Shown in pieces: positions 54,922 through 63,439 of a DNA stretch of 64,000 nucleotides. The stretch is from Planctomycetota bacterium. Its GTDB lineage: Bacteria; Planctomycetota; Planctomycetia; Planctomycetales; Planctomycetaceae. Position numbers and translations under genes: made by a program. The stretch covers positions 170,024-234,023 of the forward strand of contig JACTNB010000022.1 of the NCBI GenBank assembly GCA_014584345.1, read 5' to 3'. How positions within the stretch are numbered: position 1 is the stretch's first letter; every line of letters starts with the position of its first letter. The notes beneath the pieces were generated by a model. That model was not told where the DNA came from and ran no database searches. It saw only the letters and a program-made list of their open reading frames with translations.

Positions 54922-55797
54922 TTAGCGATAGGTTGCCTCAGACCTGCGGAGTTTCACATGTTCATAACCAGACTCGTTGAGAAACAAGCGTAGTGTTTCA
55001 AGGTCCACCCGTGCGGGATTCTTCGGCCCGACAACTACTTCAACAACAGAGCTTTCCTTGAAGGAGTCGTTGAACTTGACTTCAAGATAATGAAGCAACT
55101 CGTCTCCTCGAATTCGGAATCCCGATTTCTCCGCTGGGCCTACACGCAGCGTCTTGCCAGATGATGGGTCGTCAACCAGGATTGGTTCGTGGACGACTCT
55201 CCATTCTTGTTCTTCCGCAAACTTTGGATTCTTGCATCGCATCGAAGGCCCAAGTAGGGCACCATGCAATCCATCAGCTACCCGCTCGATTTCCTCATCC
55301 GTTGCTTCGTCGTCAAGTCCGCTGATTGCGTCATTGAGGAGTGTGTTCACGATATCAAGATGCTCGGTGCTGTCGTAGCACACATCGACCAATGCAGTAT
55401 TGTTTGGAAAAACAAGCGACTCTGGATCAAAGCCTATTGAAAATCCTTTGCCGTCGTTGGCGTATGCTCGCCATTGACTGAGAACGTCGCCATCACACGA
55501 GAAACACACCGCATAAGGATCGACGTGAGGTACGCTCCTGAGTTGAATTTCCAACCTCGTGAGTAGCCGATTAGGAAGCTGTTTCTCTTGTGGGTCAAGA
55601 ATCGACCATCTGTGCGGCCCTTTGAGCAGTTCGCTTATTCGCTCTAACGCAATCTTCTTGAGCCAGTTGTGTTCCATGTAGTCATTCATCGAAGACAACT
55701 GGCTCATCCAAAAACACCGATTCTCCAAGATGCTCTTGAATCCGTGGATGGATGCGTAGTGATATAACACGTCGGGCCTAGTTGGTGCATTTGCCAT
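54922..55797 (-). CDS. DUF2971-family protein
   Basis: 291 aa. YHYASIHGFKSILENRCFWMSQLSSMNDYMEHNW and CFSCDGDVLSQWRAYANDGKGFSIGFD are the two diagnostic DUF2971 blocks, and EEQEWRVVHEP the third. These proteins have no established activity, but occur often in defence islands and mobile elements, so an anti-phage or toxin-like role is suspected. Monocistronic, followed by a strong terminator further left of the next gene. Confidence 0.88.
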   Translation of the reverse strand: MANAPTRPDVLYHYASIHGFKSILENRCFWMSQLSSMNDYMEHNWLKKIALERISELLKGPHRWSILDPQEKQLPNRLLTRLEIQLRSVPHVDPYAVCFSCDGDVLSQWRAYANDGKGFSIGFDPESLVFPNNTALVDVCYDSTEHLDIVNTLLNDAISGLDDEATDEEIERVADGLHGALLGPSMRCKNPKFAEEQEWRVVHEPILVDDPSSGKTLRVGPAEKSGFRIRGDELLHYLEVKFNDSFKESSVVEVVVGPKNPARVDLETLRLFLNESGYEHVKLRRSEATYR

Positions 55798-55891
55798 TGT
55801 GAGTCACCGTATCCAAAGTCGTACCATGCAGTGCCGTCTGCTTTATCCGAACGGGCATTTTACGATGTTTACTGATGTCGTCCCAAGCCAA

Positions 55892-55927
55892 AACCGCCCT
55901 GTCGGGCTCCTGCCCGACAGGGCGGTT
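55892..55927. terminator. rho-independent terminator
   Basis: A 16-bp stem (55892-55907 with 55912-55927) with a 4-nt loop and AA/TT flanks. It serves the gene ending at 55952 (read leftward). Confidence 0.8.
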
Positions 55928-55951
55928 GGTTCGTTCAATTCCAAATGATGC

Positions 55952-56773
55952 TCAATCGAGAAACGCCACAGCCGCCATCGCTCTCGACTGGCTTTCGGTG
56001 TTCATCGCCACCCGATGCCATCCTCCCAGCAGAATCGTAGCGTGGTCAGCGTGTGAGACTCGACCACACACGAACACCGTTGGGTCACGTTGCATGGCCT
56101 GCCAATTCCATTTTACGGCAGCGGGGTTCCGCTTGAACAATGCCTTGCGTTCTTTGTCGGTCAGACCGTTCGGGTATTGGCCGCAGACGTAAACTGTCGT
56201 TCCGCCCACCCGATACAGAAATTCGCAAGTGTGTGGCTTGCCCCGGCCTCGTCGAAGCGGTTCGTTTTGGAGGACGAGCTTTTCGTCGGCGGTTACTCCA
56301 GGAGCAGGAACAAAAAACCACTCGCCCTGCCGGATGAAGGTGTCGGTCTTGCGTCGGTGACGTTTCTTCCGCTTGCCCTTCTTGCCGCTCTCAAGGTTGC
56401 GGACAAGTTCTGGCTTGAGGGCTTCCATTGCCGTGGTGACCGTGCTGACTGGAGCAGATTCGGGAACGCCCGCCACAAACCAGTGGCGTTCGTCATGACC
56501 GCAGAGAAATTTGTCCTTAGTGTCGGGCAGACCGGGGCGGTCGGCAGGCTGTCGAACCATCAAGAGCAGATGGCGATCTTTGGGCTGAAGATCAAGGACG
56601 TTGACATCGGCGTCATCGGTCGCCTGGACATCGAAAAATTCGCCACGCCGGTCGGTGCCAATGTCGATGACTACCGGGCCGGAATTCTGACGCCAGCGGT
56701 TCGGCACGAGTGGGCGTACCTTCGCCCTGGCTCCGAGTTTCTCGAATTTTGATTGGATGAGATTCGTGTCCAT
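55952..56773 (-). CDS. hypothetical island protein
   Basis: 273 aa. An N-terminal ~90-residue part has GPVVIDIGTDRRGEFFDVQ and HLLLMVRQP. A Lys/Arg-rich segment (GKKGKRKKRHRRKTD) is followed by a C-terminal domain rich in aromatics (GEWFFVPAPGV, WNWQAMQRDPTVFVCGRVSH). No family recognised. Terminal gene of the island before the right attachment site, and so useful as a boundary marker. Confidence 0.65.
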   Translation of the reverse strand: MDTNLIQSKFEKLGARAKVRPLVPNRWRQNSGPVVIDIGTDRRGEFFDVQATDDADVNVLDLQPKDRHLLLMVRQPADRPGLPDTKDKFLCGHDERHWFVAGVPESAPVSTVTTAMEALKPELVRNLESGKKGKRKKRHRRKTDTFIRQGEWFFVPAPGVTADEKLVLQNEPLRRGRGKPHTCEFLYRVGGTTVYVCGQYPNGLTDKERKALFKRNPAAVKWNWQAMQRDPTVFVCGRVSHADHATILLGGWHRVAMNTESQSRAMAAVAFLD

Positions 56774-56859
56774 GAAGACAGGGACACGGCTGATTCACCG
56801 GGGTTCGCCCCACATCTGAAGTTGGAGTGGGTGCCTCAACTACCTGGATTTGCATACAA

Positions 56860-57027
56860 TCACTCTAGCAAACCGACGATTCCGGCACGAAAACCCCAAG
56901 TAGAGTGAATCCAGAGCTTGGGGCGTGGGTAGAGTGGAAAATGTGGTTGCCTGAAGTGGCTGGCATCAGTCGGAAGTGCTTGGTAAAACAGTAGTTTAGG
57001 AGAACATGCCTCGGCTAGAGTGAATCC
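56860..57027. repeat. four TAGAGTG repeats near attR (possible integrase arm sites)
   Basis: TAGAGTGAATCC at 56901-56912 and 57016-57027, TAGAGTGGAA at 56930-56939, and an inverted TCACTCTA at 56860-56867. The last full copy runs into the att core. Spacing suits arm-type sites for a tyrosine integrase, but no binding is shown. Confidence 0.5.
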
Positions 57028-57036
57028 TCTCGGGGA
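57022..57036 (+). repeat. attR core (15 bp)
   Basis: Identical to 12534-12548 in the tRNA. The following bases CA would complete the acceptor end as CGGGGACA. Confidence 0.85.
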
Positions 57037-57468
57037 CATTTTCCCAAGTAACTGCAAGCGATGTAGTTAGCGTACTCGTGATGTACTCTGCAGGCCGACC
57101 GGCACCACTATCAGCGGCAGAGGCGGCGATCTCCGCATTTCCAGGTGATTGCCCCCGCGTTCATACACCCGACTGGCGATTGTTGAAATCGCCTGCTAAT
57201 CACTTCGAGACAGATCAAGCCGGGCCCCCCTGGTCCATGAAAACGCTCTTGATGCTGCCGCGTTTCACAAGAAATGCAGGGCAGACTCCTGTCTGCGTTC
57301 CTGGATTTGCCATTGCTGGCTGGTGGCCCCCTATGCTTCCCCGTGATCATCCCTCGTGGCAGGAAATGTCGGCGTAGAATCTTTGCCACACGCCCAATTG
57401 GCCTATCATGTGGGTCATCCCGAAGGACCTCATCCAGGAGTGCTCGATTTGCTGGCGTTGTCTTTGCC
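57037..57468. other. stretch between island end and cassette array
   Basis: 432 bp with no supported gene. An ORF at 57111-57545 starts inside the attC and has poor composition. It may be a decayed cassette or ancestral spacer. Confidence 0.5.
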
Positions 57469-57558
57469 GCATAACGGCAGCGGTCACCGAGGACGGAGAG
57501 GTGACTTTCCATTTGTAAAAACGCGCAATCCGTCCTTCGGTGCACGGCATTGTTATTT
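57469..57558 (-). repeat. attC of cassette 8
   Basis: Starts at AAC core GTTAT (57552-57556 on +) and ends at ATAACGG (57471-57477). Inner arms CCGTCC/GGACGG. Distal end of the array. Confidence 0.8.
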
Positions 57559-57563
57559 GCTGG

Positions 57564-58763
57564 CTATCGAAGTCCGAACGTCGCTATCATCCCGGGACGC
57601 ATCGCAAGAAGCCGTTCAAGGTGACTTTCCGCCCACATTTCGATCCGCAGTGCCGTGTCGGATTGGTTGTGATTCTCAATAAATGCAACAGCGTCAGCAG
57701 TAAACCGTCCGCTGGTTGCGATAACGTGAACGTCAATCCGTGGCGGTTCCCACAGTTTCATTTGATCGCGGAGAGAAGAAATGTCTGAGACGGAAATGCT
57801 TTTGGATAGCCAGTGTTTACATTGAATGATTACGCGGTGACGAATCGTACCGCCAAGGGAATCAACAATCACCCTTTGCACTGAAATATCACGGCCACGG
57901 TCTGGCGCATTGGTTTGCATCAGCCACTCTGGATTCTCGTAGCCCGCCTCATTACTAACAAGTGCAAACGTTAAACGCTCAAAGTCGGTTGAGTCTAAAC
58001 TGCTCCAGTTTAGTTTCGTTGCAATTGGTCCTGTTGGACGAGCCTTAACGAGTTCGCCTAGGTCAGAAACCTCAACTGGCAGGGGGTCGTCCTCCGAGTA
58101 CATCTTCATGTAAACGTGTTTTCGCACGTCTGGCCAATCGAGCTCAATGATGTCCCGTAAATCATTCGCCTGACCAAAGCGAAGGTGCCTCGTCAAATCT
58201 GACCAGCGTGAACCAGTTGGCATGTCACGTCCGAGCGTCATGACCAAGGAATCAACTTTCGTCTTTAGCGTCTCCCAGTGTTCGGATTCAATATTGGCAC
58301 CAGCGTCGGCTGAATAATCAGGCGAAGCCTTCAGTGCGACTAACAAGCCATCAATTTCCTTGACTGTTTCTTCAATCGAATCACGCACCAAACGTCGCCG
58401 CGCACGATTGAAGTGATAGCGATATTCACGCAGTTCGCGACCAGGTGTATAGATTGCATTTTCTGTCGAGACCTTGCACTCAAATTCACCGATTTCCGCC
58501 GCATCCAAGCGCCTTTGGGCGATTGTATCGAGATCCATTGGTACGGTTTCTGGCTTGAACCCGTCTATTGCGGGAAGGTGTTCAAGAATGTGAGCGTATG
58601 ATCGGCAGCGATCTTCAACATCCGCCGACTCGACGAAACAGATACCGCCAGGAATCTCGCTTTCAATTTCGGACCATAGCCGTTCAAGCTTGCATAGGTT
58701 GGCCTCAGCAAGTTCAAACTGCCGGATTGCGGCGTTAAGTGGGCTGTCAGTATCAACGCTCAA
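57564..58763 (-). CDS. Mrr-like restriction endonuclease (integron cassette)
   Basis: 399 aa. The C-terminal ~140 residues are the Mrr-type catalytic domain: TDFERLTFALVSNEAGY (Glu263), GRDISV (Asp292) and IIQCKHW (Gln314-x-Lys316), a D...QxK variant of PD-(D/E)XK, then DVHVIATSGRFTADAVAFIE. The N-terminal ~245 residues are helical and probably bind DNA or sense a partner. Cassette 8, flanked by attC sites. It may restrict modified DNA, as Mrr does. Confidence 0.85.
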   Translation of the reverse strand: MSVDTDSPLNAAIRQFELAEANLCKLERLWSEIESEIPGGICFVESADVEDRCRSYAHILEHLPAIDGFKPETVPMDLDTIAQRRLDAAEIGEFECKVSTENAIYTPGRELREYRYHFNRARRRLVRDSIEETVKEIDGLLVALKASPDYSADAGANIESEHWETLKTKVDSLVMTLGRDMPTGSRWSDLTRHLRFGQANDLRDIIELDWPDVRKHVYMKMYSEDDPLPVEVSDLGELVKARPTGPIATKLNWSSLDSTDFERLTFALVSNEAGYENPEWLMQTNAPDRGRDISVQRVIVDSLGGTIRHRVIIQCKHWLSKSISVSDISSLRDQMKLWEPPRIDVHVIATSGRFTADAVAFIENHNQSDTALRIEMWAESHLERLLAMRPGMIATFGLR

Positions 58764-58788
58764 TTTTGGACTCGCCTTGGTAAACGCA

Positions 58789-58877
58789 AATAACGGTACG
58801 CGTAACCGGGTACGCGCGAAAGATTCTCAACTTCAAAAACGCCGACTCGCTTACTCCGGTTCACGCGATGGTTACCC
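58789..58877 (-). repeat. attC of cassette 7
   Basis: Minus strand runs GGGTAACC...CCGTTATT. Arms GTGAACCGGAGT and ACCCGGTTACG pair with extrahelical bases. Confidence 0.85.
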
Positions 58878-58900
58878 GCTTCCTAGGATCTATCGAGGGG

Positions 58901-59455
58901 TCAGAAATCCCAAACCGACAACCAAACCTTTTTCGATTTTAGGTCGATTACGATCAAATGTCCGTTATGCCACGGAATCGAATCGCAACAACGTTCCTTT
59001 GCGTCGAACAGAACGTCTTGAGAGCCAAGCAATCGAACAAGTGATTCATTCCCAGAATAGCTACCAGCTTCTTCGTTAGGGCCGCCAAATGCAACGCCAT
59101 CAGTTCCAAATTTGCAGTGAAAGCCAATCTCTCCTGGCACCGGTCCTTCCTGCCATTCGGCAGACCAAGGCGGGGCGGAATCAACTAGATCATCAATCGC
59201 GGCTAGTGTCAGTTGGAAAATGGCAAACGTCTCGCCATCCCCAACAAATCCCCCGTGCTCGTCACCACTCTCGACCTCGATCCAGCCATCAGTCACCGAT
59301 ATACCAGTTTCGGCGAGGACAAATTGAGGCGCCGAAATGTCTTTTTTTACAGATCGCCCTGGGGAGAGGATCAATGGAAGTCCCGCGCAAACCGCAACCA
59401 TAAAACATAATCCGATTGTCAATCGGACTGCCGCACTTGGAGTAAAGACTTTCAT
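58901..59455 (-). CDS. membrane-anchored hypothetical protein (integron cassette)
   Basis: 184 aa from the ATG at 59455 (MKVFTPSAAVRLTIG), because the longer ORF would begin in the neighbouring attC. One N-terminal hydrophobic helix (LTIGLCFMVAVCAGLPLIL) anchors a soluble domain with a beta pattern (VSVTDGWIEVES, FAIFQLTLAAIDDLV). No match to a known family. Cassette 7. Confidence 0.65.
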   Translation of the reverse strand: MKVFTPSAAVRLTIGLCFMVAVCAGLPLILSPGRSVKKDISAPQFVLAETGISVTDGWIEVESGDEHGGFVGDGETFAIFQLTLAAIDDLVDSAPPWSAEWQEGPVPGEIGFHCKFGTDGVAFGGPNEEAGSYSGNESLVRLLGSQDVLFDAKERCCDSIPWHNGHLIVIDLKSKKVWLSVWDF

Positions 59456-59483
59456 TCGTCGCGACAGTTCGGAAGCCTTTGTC

Positions 59484-59574
59484 GGGTAACGGTTGCCGTA
59501 ACCGGGCGGCCGCAAAAGAACTTGAATTCAGGAAACGCGTTTTCGGCCACTCCGGTTCACGGCATTGTTACGCC
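59484..59574 (-). repeat. attC of cassette 6
   Basis: Minus strand GGCGTAACAA...CCGTTACCC. Arms CCGTGAACCGG and CCGGTTACGG. Confidence 0.87.
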
Positions 59575-59583
59575 ACATTGTTG

Positions 59584-60195
59584 TTAAACGCACTGCTCAA
59601 GGTAAATCACCCGCCGCAATTGTTCGATCGTGAAAGTCGCAAATTCTTCAAGTTGCTTTTCGTGGTACTCGGGATGTGCGAGCAAGTCGTCGTCGTCATG
59701 TGGATCGTTCACGTGCACCCAGCGATTGCGAAAACGGCGAATCCGATGAAGCTCCACACGTAATTCCGCGTCGATTGGTGATTGTTCAATTAGATCATAG
59801 AACCCCAAACGGGTGCTATTGTGAAAGCTTGAATACTCGTATCGCAGGTGGCATTCCATCGCGGCTTGGGCGGAGAGAATCGCGGACAGATATGCGCCCG
59901 AACAGAAGGCTGTATCCGCATCCCGAACGAGTGAAGCGGTCCATTCCGAGAGCATTACGCCGCCCTTGAGATAACGCTCGTCTAGCGACACGATGAATTC
60001 CCATTTTGAATTTAAGCTCACGTGAAACTCTTCATTGAGTTCGGCGTATTGTGGCAGAACGTTACGGTTAACGTGGCGGCGGCCAGAAACCGTTGCTTTC
60101 AAAACCGACGTAATCCGCCGCTCACATTCAACCGATTGTTCGTCGGCCTGTGCGATTACGGGCGAACTTTTGCACGGAAACGTGGCAGTCGCCAT
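59584..60195 (-). CDS. HEPN-like protein, second gene of two-gene cassette
   Basis: 203 aa if ATG 60195 is used, which overlaps the end of the preceding gene by 40 bp; a later start (ATG near 59955, MLSEWTAS) is possible. All-helical. R156-x4-H161 in RRFRNRWVHVND is the HEPN motif, and SAILSAQAAMECHLRYEY is the usual helix for that fold. Possibly an RNase toxin, or a DUF4145-type neutral HEPN. No antitoxin gene is obvious, though the overlapping upstream gene is a candidate. Confidence 0.68.
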   Translation of the reverse strand: MATATFPCKSSPVIAQADEQSVECERRITSVLKATVSGRRHVNRNVLPQYAELNEEFHVSLNSKWEFIVSLDERYLKGGVMLSEWTASLVRDADTAFCSGAYLSAILSAQAAMECHLRYEYSSFHNSTRLGFYDLIEQSPIDAELRVELHRIRRFRNRWVHVNDPHDDDDLLAHPEYHEKQLEEFATFTIEQLRRVIYLEQCV

Positions 60196-60617
60196 TGCTT
60201 GCGCGGAACGTCCACACGCACTTCAAGGCGACAGACACCGTCATCGGTCACGTCATCGTAGTAGATTTCAAATCGATGGTCCATTTGATTCGATGTTTTC
60301 GATCGATCCGTGAACTGAATGATCCAAGCTCCAAGCTTCGCCAGTAAATCCTTTTCAATCACTTGTGCAACGTGGTGACGGATGGCCGACGGTACGGCAT
60401 TCACCCACAGATTCAGAGAATGAGACATTCCGTTCTTGCGCGGGCCATGATAGTCCGCACACAGCACTCGGCGGTCATCGGACGGTCCACAATACGCCAC
60501 GGCGGTTACCGCACTGATTCCTCGATCGTCGAGAAACGCGTCGAGTGTGGAGCGTTTCAGTGGGAAACTGAACTCGCGCCGTAGCCGTAACTTACCAATA
60601 AATTCATAGTCAGGCAT
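60156..60617 (-). CDS. hypothetical protein, first gene of two-gene cassette
   Basis: 153 aa, MPDYEFIGKLRLRREFSF. Mixed alpha/beta with RAKVRP tail. There is no attC between this gene and the HEPN-like gene (overlap 40 bp), so both travel in one cassette. A toxin-antitoxin-like pairing is possible but unproven. Start at 60617 follows CCTCCC read as GGGAGG. Confidence 0.62.
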   Translation of the reverse strand: MPDYEFIGKLRLRREFSFPLKRSTLDAFLDDRGISAVTAVAYCGPSDDRRVLCADYHGPRKNGMSHSLNLWVNAVPSAIRHHVAQVIEKDLLAKLGAWIIQFTDRSKTSNQMDHRFEIYYDDVTDDGVCRLEVRVDVPRKQWRLPRFRAKVRP

Positions 60618-60638
60618 ATTGGGAGGCTCGTTTTGGCC

Positions 60639-60730
60639 GGATAACGATCAAGGTTAACCGGGCCGCGGGCAGCCAACGTTGAATTCAGAAGCCGCGCGGC
60701 CCGCGGCTCCGGTTGAACCGATTGTTAGCC
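60639..60730 (-). repeat. attC of cassette 5
   Basis: Minus strand GGCTAACAATCGG...GATCGTTATCC. Arms GCCGCGGGCCG with CGGCCCGCGGC-like pairing, the most regular palindrome of the array. Confidence 0.9.
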
Positions 60731-61297
60731 GAGTGTCGAGCTTTGGTCTATTATAGGAAATCGGCAGTGCAATTCGTATTGCCGAGCCAGTCTGAGGCAC
60801 GGGCTCTTGCTGGCATGGCTATACAGGCAATGCCGCTTGATGTGTTCGGTAGCGTCACGGTACACAAGGTTGGCTTGGAATCCATGCTCTCCTTTGCAGA
60901 TTTGAGTACCAACGATGTCTTCCAGGGGTATCTCTACCTGTCGCTGGGGCGTGAGGATCGTCAGCTTTCCGGCATGCGGATCGATGACGAGACGCTGACC
61001 TCTGGCATTTCGGAACCAGTACATGCCTAGGACGCACATGCCTCCCCAGATGATCCCCCCAGCGATAAAGTATTTGACTTTGGGGCCATTACCAAGAAAC
61101 GCCCGCTCATCCCACGGAATGAAGCATACGAGTACGGCGACTATAAACATCACTGCCGCAAAGCAGAGCTGGGAATACGAAGACTCGTGGACAAACCGGT
61201 TCGAGTGACGATGAAGTGCAACATCTGGAAACCAACTCGAGCTTGTTACAAGAGATGGCGTTGGCGACGTGGGGATTTCGGATGTCGCAGCGGCCAT
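60725..61297 (-). CDS. membrane protein (integron cassette)
   Basis: 190 aa with two hydrophobic segments (LCFAAVMFIVAVLVCFIPW and KYFIAGGIIWGGMCVLGMYWF) and a cytosolic-like C-terminal domain (GKLTILTPQRQVEIPLEDIVGTQI) with a PH-like look. The stop codon TAA is the first triplet inside the following attC core (60725-60727). Cassette 5. Function unknown. Confidence 0.65.
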   Translation of the reverse strand: MAAATSEIPTSPTPSLVTSSSWFPDVALHRHSNRFVHESSYSQLCFAAVMFIVAVLVCFIPWDERAFLGNGPKVKYFIAGGIIWGGMCVLGMYWFRNARGQRLVIDPHAGKLTILTPQRQVEIPLEDIVGTQICKGEHGFQANLVYRDATEHIKRHCLYSHASKSPCLRLARQYELHCRFPIIDQSSTLG

Positions 61298-61316
61298 GAG
61301 GGAGTATCCAACTGTT

Positions 61317-61417
61317 GGCTAACGATAAGGCTAAGCTGCCGAGGCCGCCTGCAATGACTTTGAATCTCGAAAAACCAGGATGGCGGCCCCGGTCAGCTTC
61401 AGCCGCGGGTTATGCCC
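61317..61417 (-). repeat. attC of cassette 4
   Basis: Longest attC (101 bp). Minus strand GGGGCATAACCCGCGG...CTTATCGTTAGCC. Confidence 0.82.
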
Positions 61418-62129
61418 CGCCCCGAATCCTGTCGAGGACGGCCTTGCCAATGTCACTGCAATCGTACAGCGACCGGCCAACGTCATCAAGGCTCCAGACT
61501 GTTCGCAGAGCCGACTCCAAGGACTTTGCGTCGTGAGCGCCCACAAACCAATCGGCTTGTCCTTCGCCAGCCCAGACCAAGATGGCGCACTGGTTGCCAG
61601 CGAACCGATGTTGCGTACTACCGGGCCACCCACAAGTCGGCGGTTGTTCGCTGAAATGGCGCCGCAATTCGCCGACCGCTTCTTCGGAAAACGGCTCATT
61701 CTGTGCTTGCACCAGCGCCGGCTGATCCATCACGGCCGAATAGTCCCACACGCAAGAGTAAACGTAGGCGGAAAACGTTGGCGCCTGCATGTTCCATTGC
61801 TTGCCGTCTGTGTCCACATCAACATACACCGGCGGATCGTCGGACCCGTCAAGCAAAATCGACCATGTGCAAACGCCTTGGTTCTCATACTTGAAGGGCA
61901 ACAGGCGTATTGAGTTCCATTCGATAACAGCGAACTTTTCAAGCGGGATCGGCGGATCCTGGTTGCTGTATTTCGCCAGGATGTCGACAGCTTCGTCGTC
62001 GCAATACCATTCCCGAACCGAAGCGGGAAGCCGGAAGCCCAAACGACGCTCGGCATTTTCGACGGCCGCAGACGAAACGTGCGGTTCGCTCCGAAGCAGT
62101 CGATAGGTGGCCGAGTGAAAGGATGTCAT
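61410..62129 (-). CDS. SMI1/KNR4 (SUKH)-family protein (integron cassette)
   Basis: 239 aa from ATG 62129; longer ORF extends into the next attC. The SUKH start is SAAVENAERRLGFRLPASVREWY, then EWNSIRLLPFKYENQGVCTWSILLDGSDDPPVYV. SUKH proteins are commonly immunity proteins for polymorphic or contact-dependent toxins. No toxin is adjacent here. Stop TAA is inside the attC core. Confidence 0.82.
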   Translation of the reverse strand: MTSFHSATYRLLRSEPHVSSAAVENAERRLGFRLPASVREWYCDDEAVDILAKYSNQDPPIPLEKFAVIEWNSIRLLPFKYENQGVCTWSILLDGSDDPPVYVDVDTDGKQWNMQAPTFSAYVYSCVWDYSAVMDQPALVQAQNEPFSEEAVGELRRHFSEQPPTCGWPGSTQHRFAGNQCAILVWAGEGQADWFVGAHDAKSLESALRTVWSLDDVGRSLYDCSDIGKAVLDRIRGGA

Positions 62130-62136
62130 CGTATTA

Positions 62137-62229
62137 GGGGCATAACGGTCAGCGTAACCGGGCGGCGACGTTACGCTTTGATTTGAAAGCTCGCCGGAGT
62201 CGCCGCTCCGGTTCACGCAATTGTTAGCC
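62137..62229 (-). repeat. attC of cassette 3
   Basis: Minus strand GGCTAACAATTGCGTGAACCGG...GACCGTTATGCC. Typical arms. Confidence 0.9.
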
Positions 62230-62244
62230 AACGCGTTGAATTGG

Positions 62245-62838
62245 TTACTGTTTCGACCGTTGGTACGACGCGATGCTCTGGGGCCTTTCTGAATTGCGAG
62301 CGTAGGGTGCGAAATCGACGAAGAGCAAATCTAGCTCTCCATCGGCACCGGACACGAGGGACGCCTGTGCCGGAAGCATGCCCACACCTACAACCCCGTA
62401 CCACAAATAAGTCCGACCATTGCTATGAGTGACCAAACATTCGGACTCGGTGACATTATCGTTACCATATGCCAATCGAATTCGACCAGTGGCGATGAGC
62501 TGATGCTTTTCTCGCTCGACATATTCTCGATACGATTGTAGGTCACCAGCTTTCAGTTTCTCGATTGATTTGCCCAGGTTGTCATCAACGGTGATTTCGA
62601 TGAGGTGGGGTCTGGTTATGTCTATGCCTCCGCTCCTGCGTCGCGCGTTCGAATAGCCAAGCTTGCGATCGATTTCGTCGCACGGCTCCCACCTTCCAGC
62701 GAGGACGATTGACGGCGAATCGCGTTTGGCGGTGTCGTCTGCGTTGACGAATCCCGCCCACGCGAAGTGCTGCACAAAACAGACCACCGCGAGACTGATG
62801 AACGCAACGTTGTTTCGGAATCGGTTCATTACAGGCAT
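62245..62838 (-). CDS. secreted hypothetical protein (integron cassette)
   Basis: 197 aa (or 194 from MNRFRNN). N-terminal signal peptide (NNVAFISLAVVCFVQHFAWA) with likely cleavage after ...FAWA. Mature domain has RWEPCDEIDRKLGY and LLFVDFAPYAR. No family recognised. Cassette 3. Confidence 0.65.
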   Translation of the reverse strand: MPVMNRFRNNVAFISLAVVCFVQHFAWAGFVNADDTAKRDSPSIVLAGRWEPCDEIDRKLGYSNARRRSGGIDITRPHLIEITVDDNLGKSIEKLKAGDLQSYREYVEREKHQLIATGRIRLAYGNDNVTESECLVTHSNGRTYLWYGVVGVGMLPAQASLVSGADGELDLLFVDFAPYARNSERPQSIASYQRSKQ

Positions 62839-62851
62839 ACTGTTTCCTGTC

Positions 62852-62939
62852 GGCTAACGACTCCGTTCACCCAGCCCGCGGAGTGAACGCCACCTTTTGA
62901 AAAGCACCCGATCGCGGGCTTGGGTGCAACGGTTGGTTC
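62852..62939 (-). repeat. attC of cassette 2
   Basis: Minus strand AACCAACCGTTGCACCC...GAGTCGTTAGCC. The first core is less regular than the others but arms GTTGCACCCAAGCCCGCG and GCGGGCTGGGTGAAC pair well. Confidence 0.8.
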
Positions 62940-63041
62940 GTCGACATTCTGAAGCAATGAAACCAACACCAAAGTCGACGTTTCAACCCATCGTATGCCA
63001 TCACGCCTGGTCAAGCAATTAGTGCTTCGAAGAGGAAATCG

Positions 63042-63326
63042 TCAGATTGCGAGAGACATTCGAATTAACCGTATCAATGCAATCATGACGCCCAAACCAT
63101 TGATCAGCAGTACCCACAATCCCAGCATATCAAACAGCAAGGGAAATCCACGCGTTGAGCATCCAAGCCAACACCAGAACCCAAATCCACAAAGTCCTGA
63201 TAAGAGTGCAAATGAATATTGATGAGAAAAGAGTAGTGCGACTGTCGGGACAATGCAAATCGCTGCCACTGCCAACTGTAATGGCGCAGGCCAGTTATCG
63301 GGTCGTTTATGCCAGCCTGTATTCAT
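63042..63326 (-). CDS. small membrane protein (integron cassette)
   Basis: 94 aa from ATG 63326 (MNTGWHKRPDNWPAP); the upstream extension enters the attC. Three hydrophobic segments (LQLAVAAICIVPTVALLF, FALLSGLCGFGFWCWLGC, LFDMLGLWVLLINGLGVMIALI). Typical of tiny cassette-borne membrane proteins. Function unknown. Confidence 0.65.
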   Translation of the reverse strand: MNTGWHKRPDNWPAPLQLAVAAICIVPTVALLFSHQYSFALLSGLCGFGFWCWLGCSTRGFPLLFDMLGLWVLLINGLGVMIALIRLIRMSLAI

Positions 63327-63337
63327 TTCTTGAAGTC

Positions 63338-63428
63338 GACGAACGGTAGCGATCACCTCGCCGCGACGAGAGACCCTCCATTTCAAAACGCCTCATTTCA
63401 CGGCTGAGGTGCATCGCTTGGTTATCCG
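63338..63428 (-). repeat. attC of cassette 1
   Basis: Minus strand GGATAACCAAGCG...GCTACCGTTCGTC. Arms GATGCACCTCAGCCG and CGGCGAGGTGATC pair. Confidence 0.82.
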
Positions 63429-63439
63429 CCATTTGGGAT

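Noticed and set aside
57111..57545. 144-aa minus-strand ORF
   Set aside because: Starts inside attC of cassette 8 and has low-complexity, non-coding composition.
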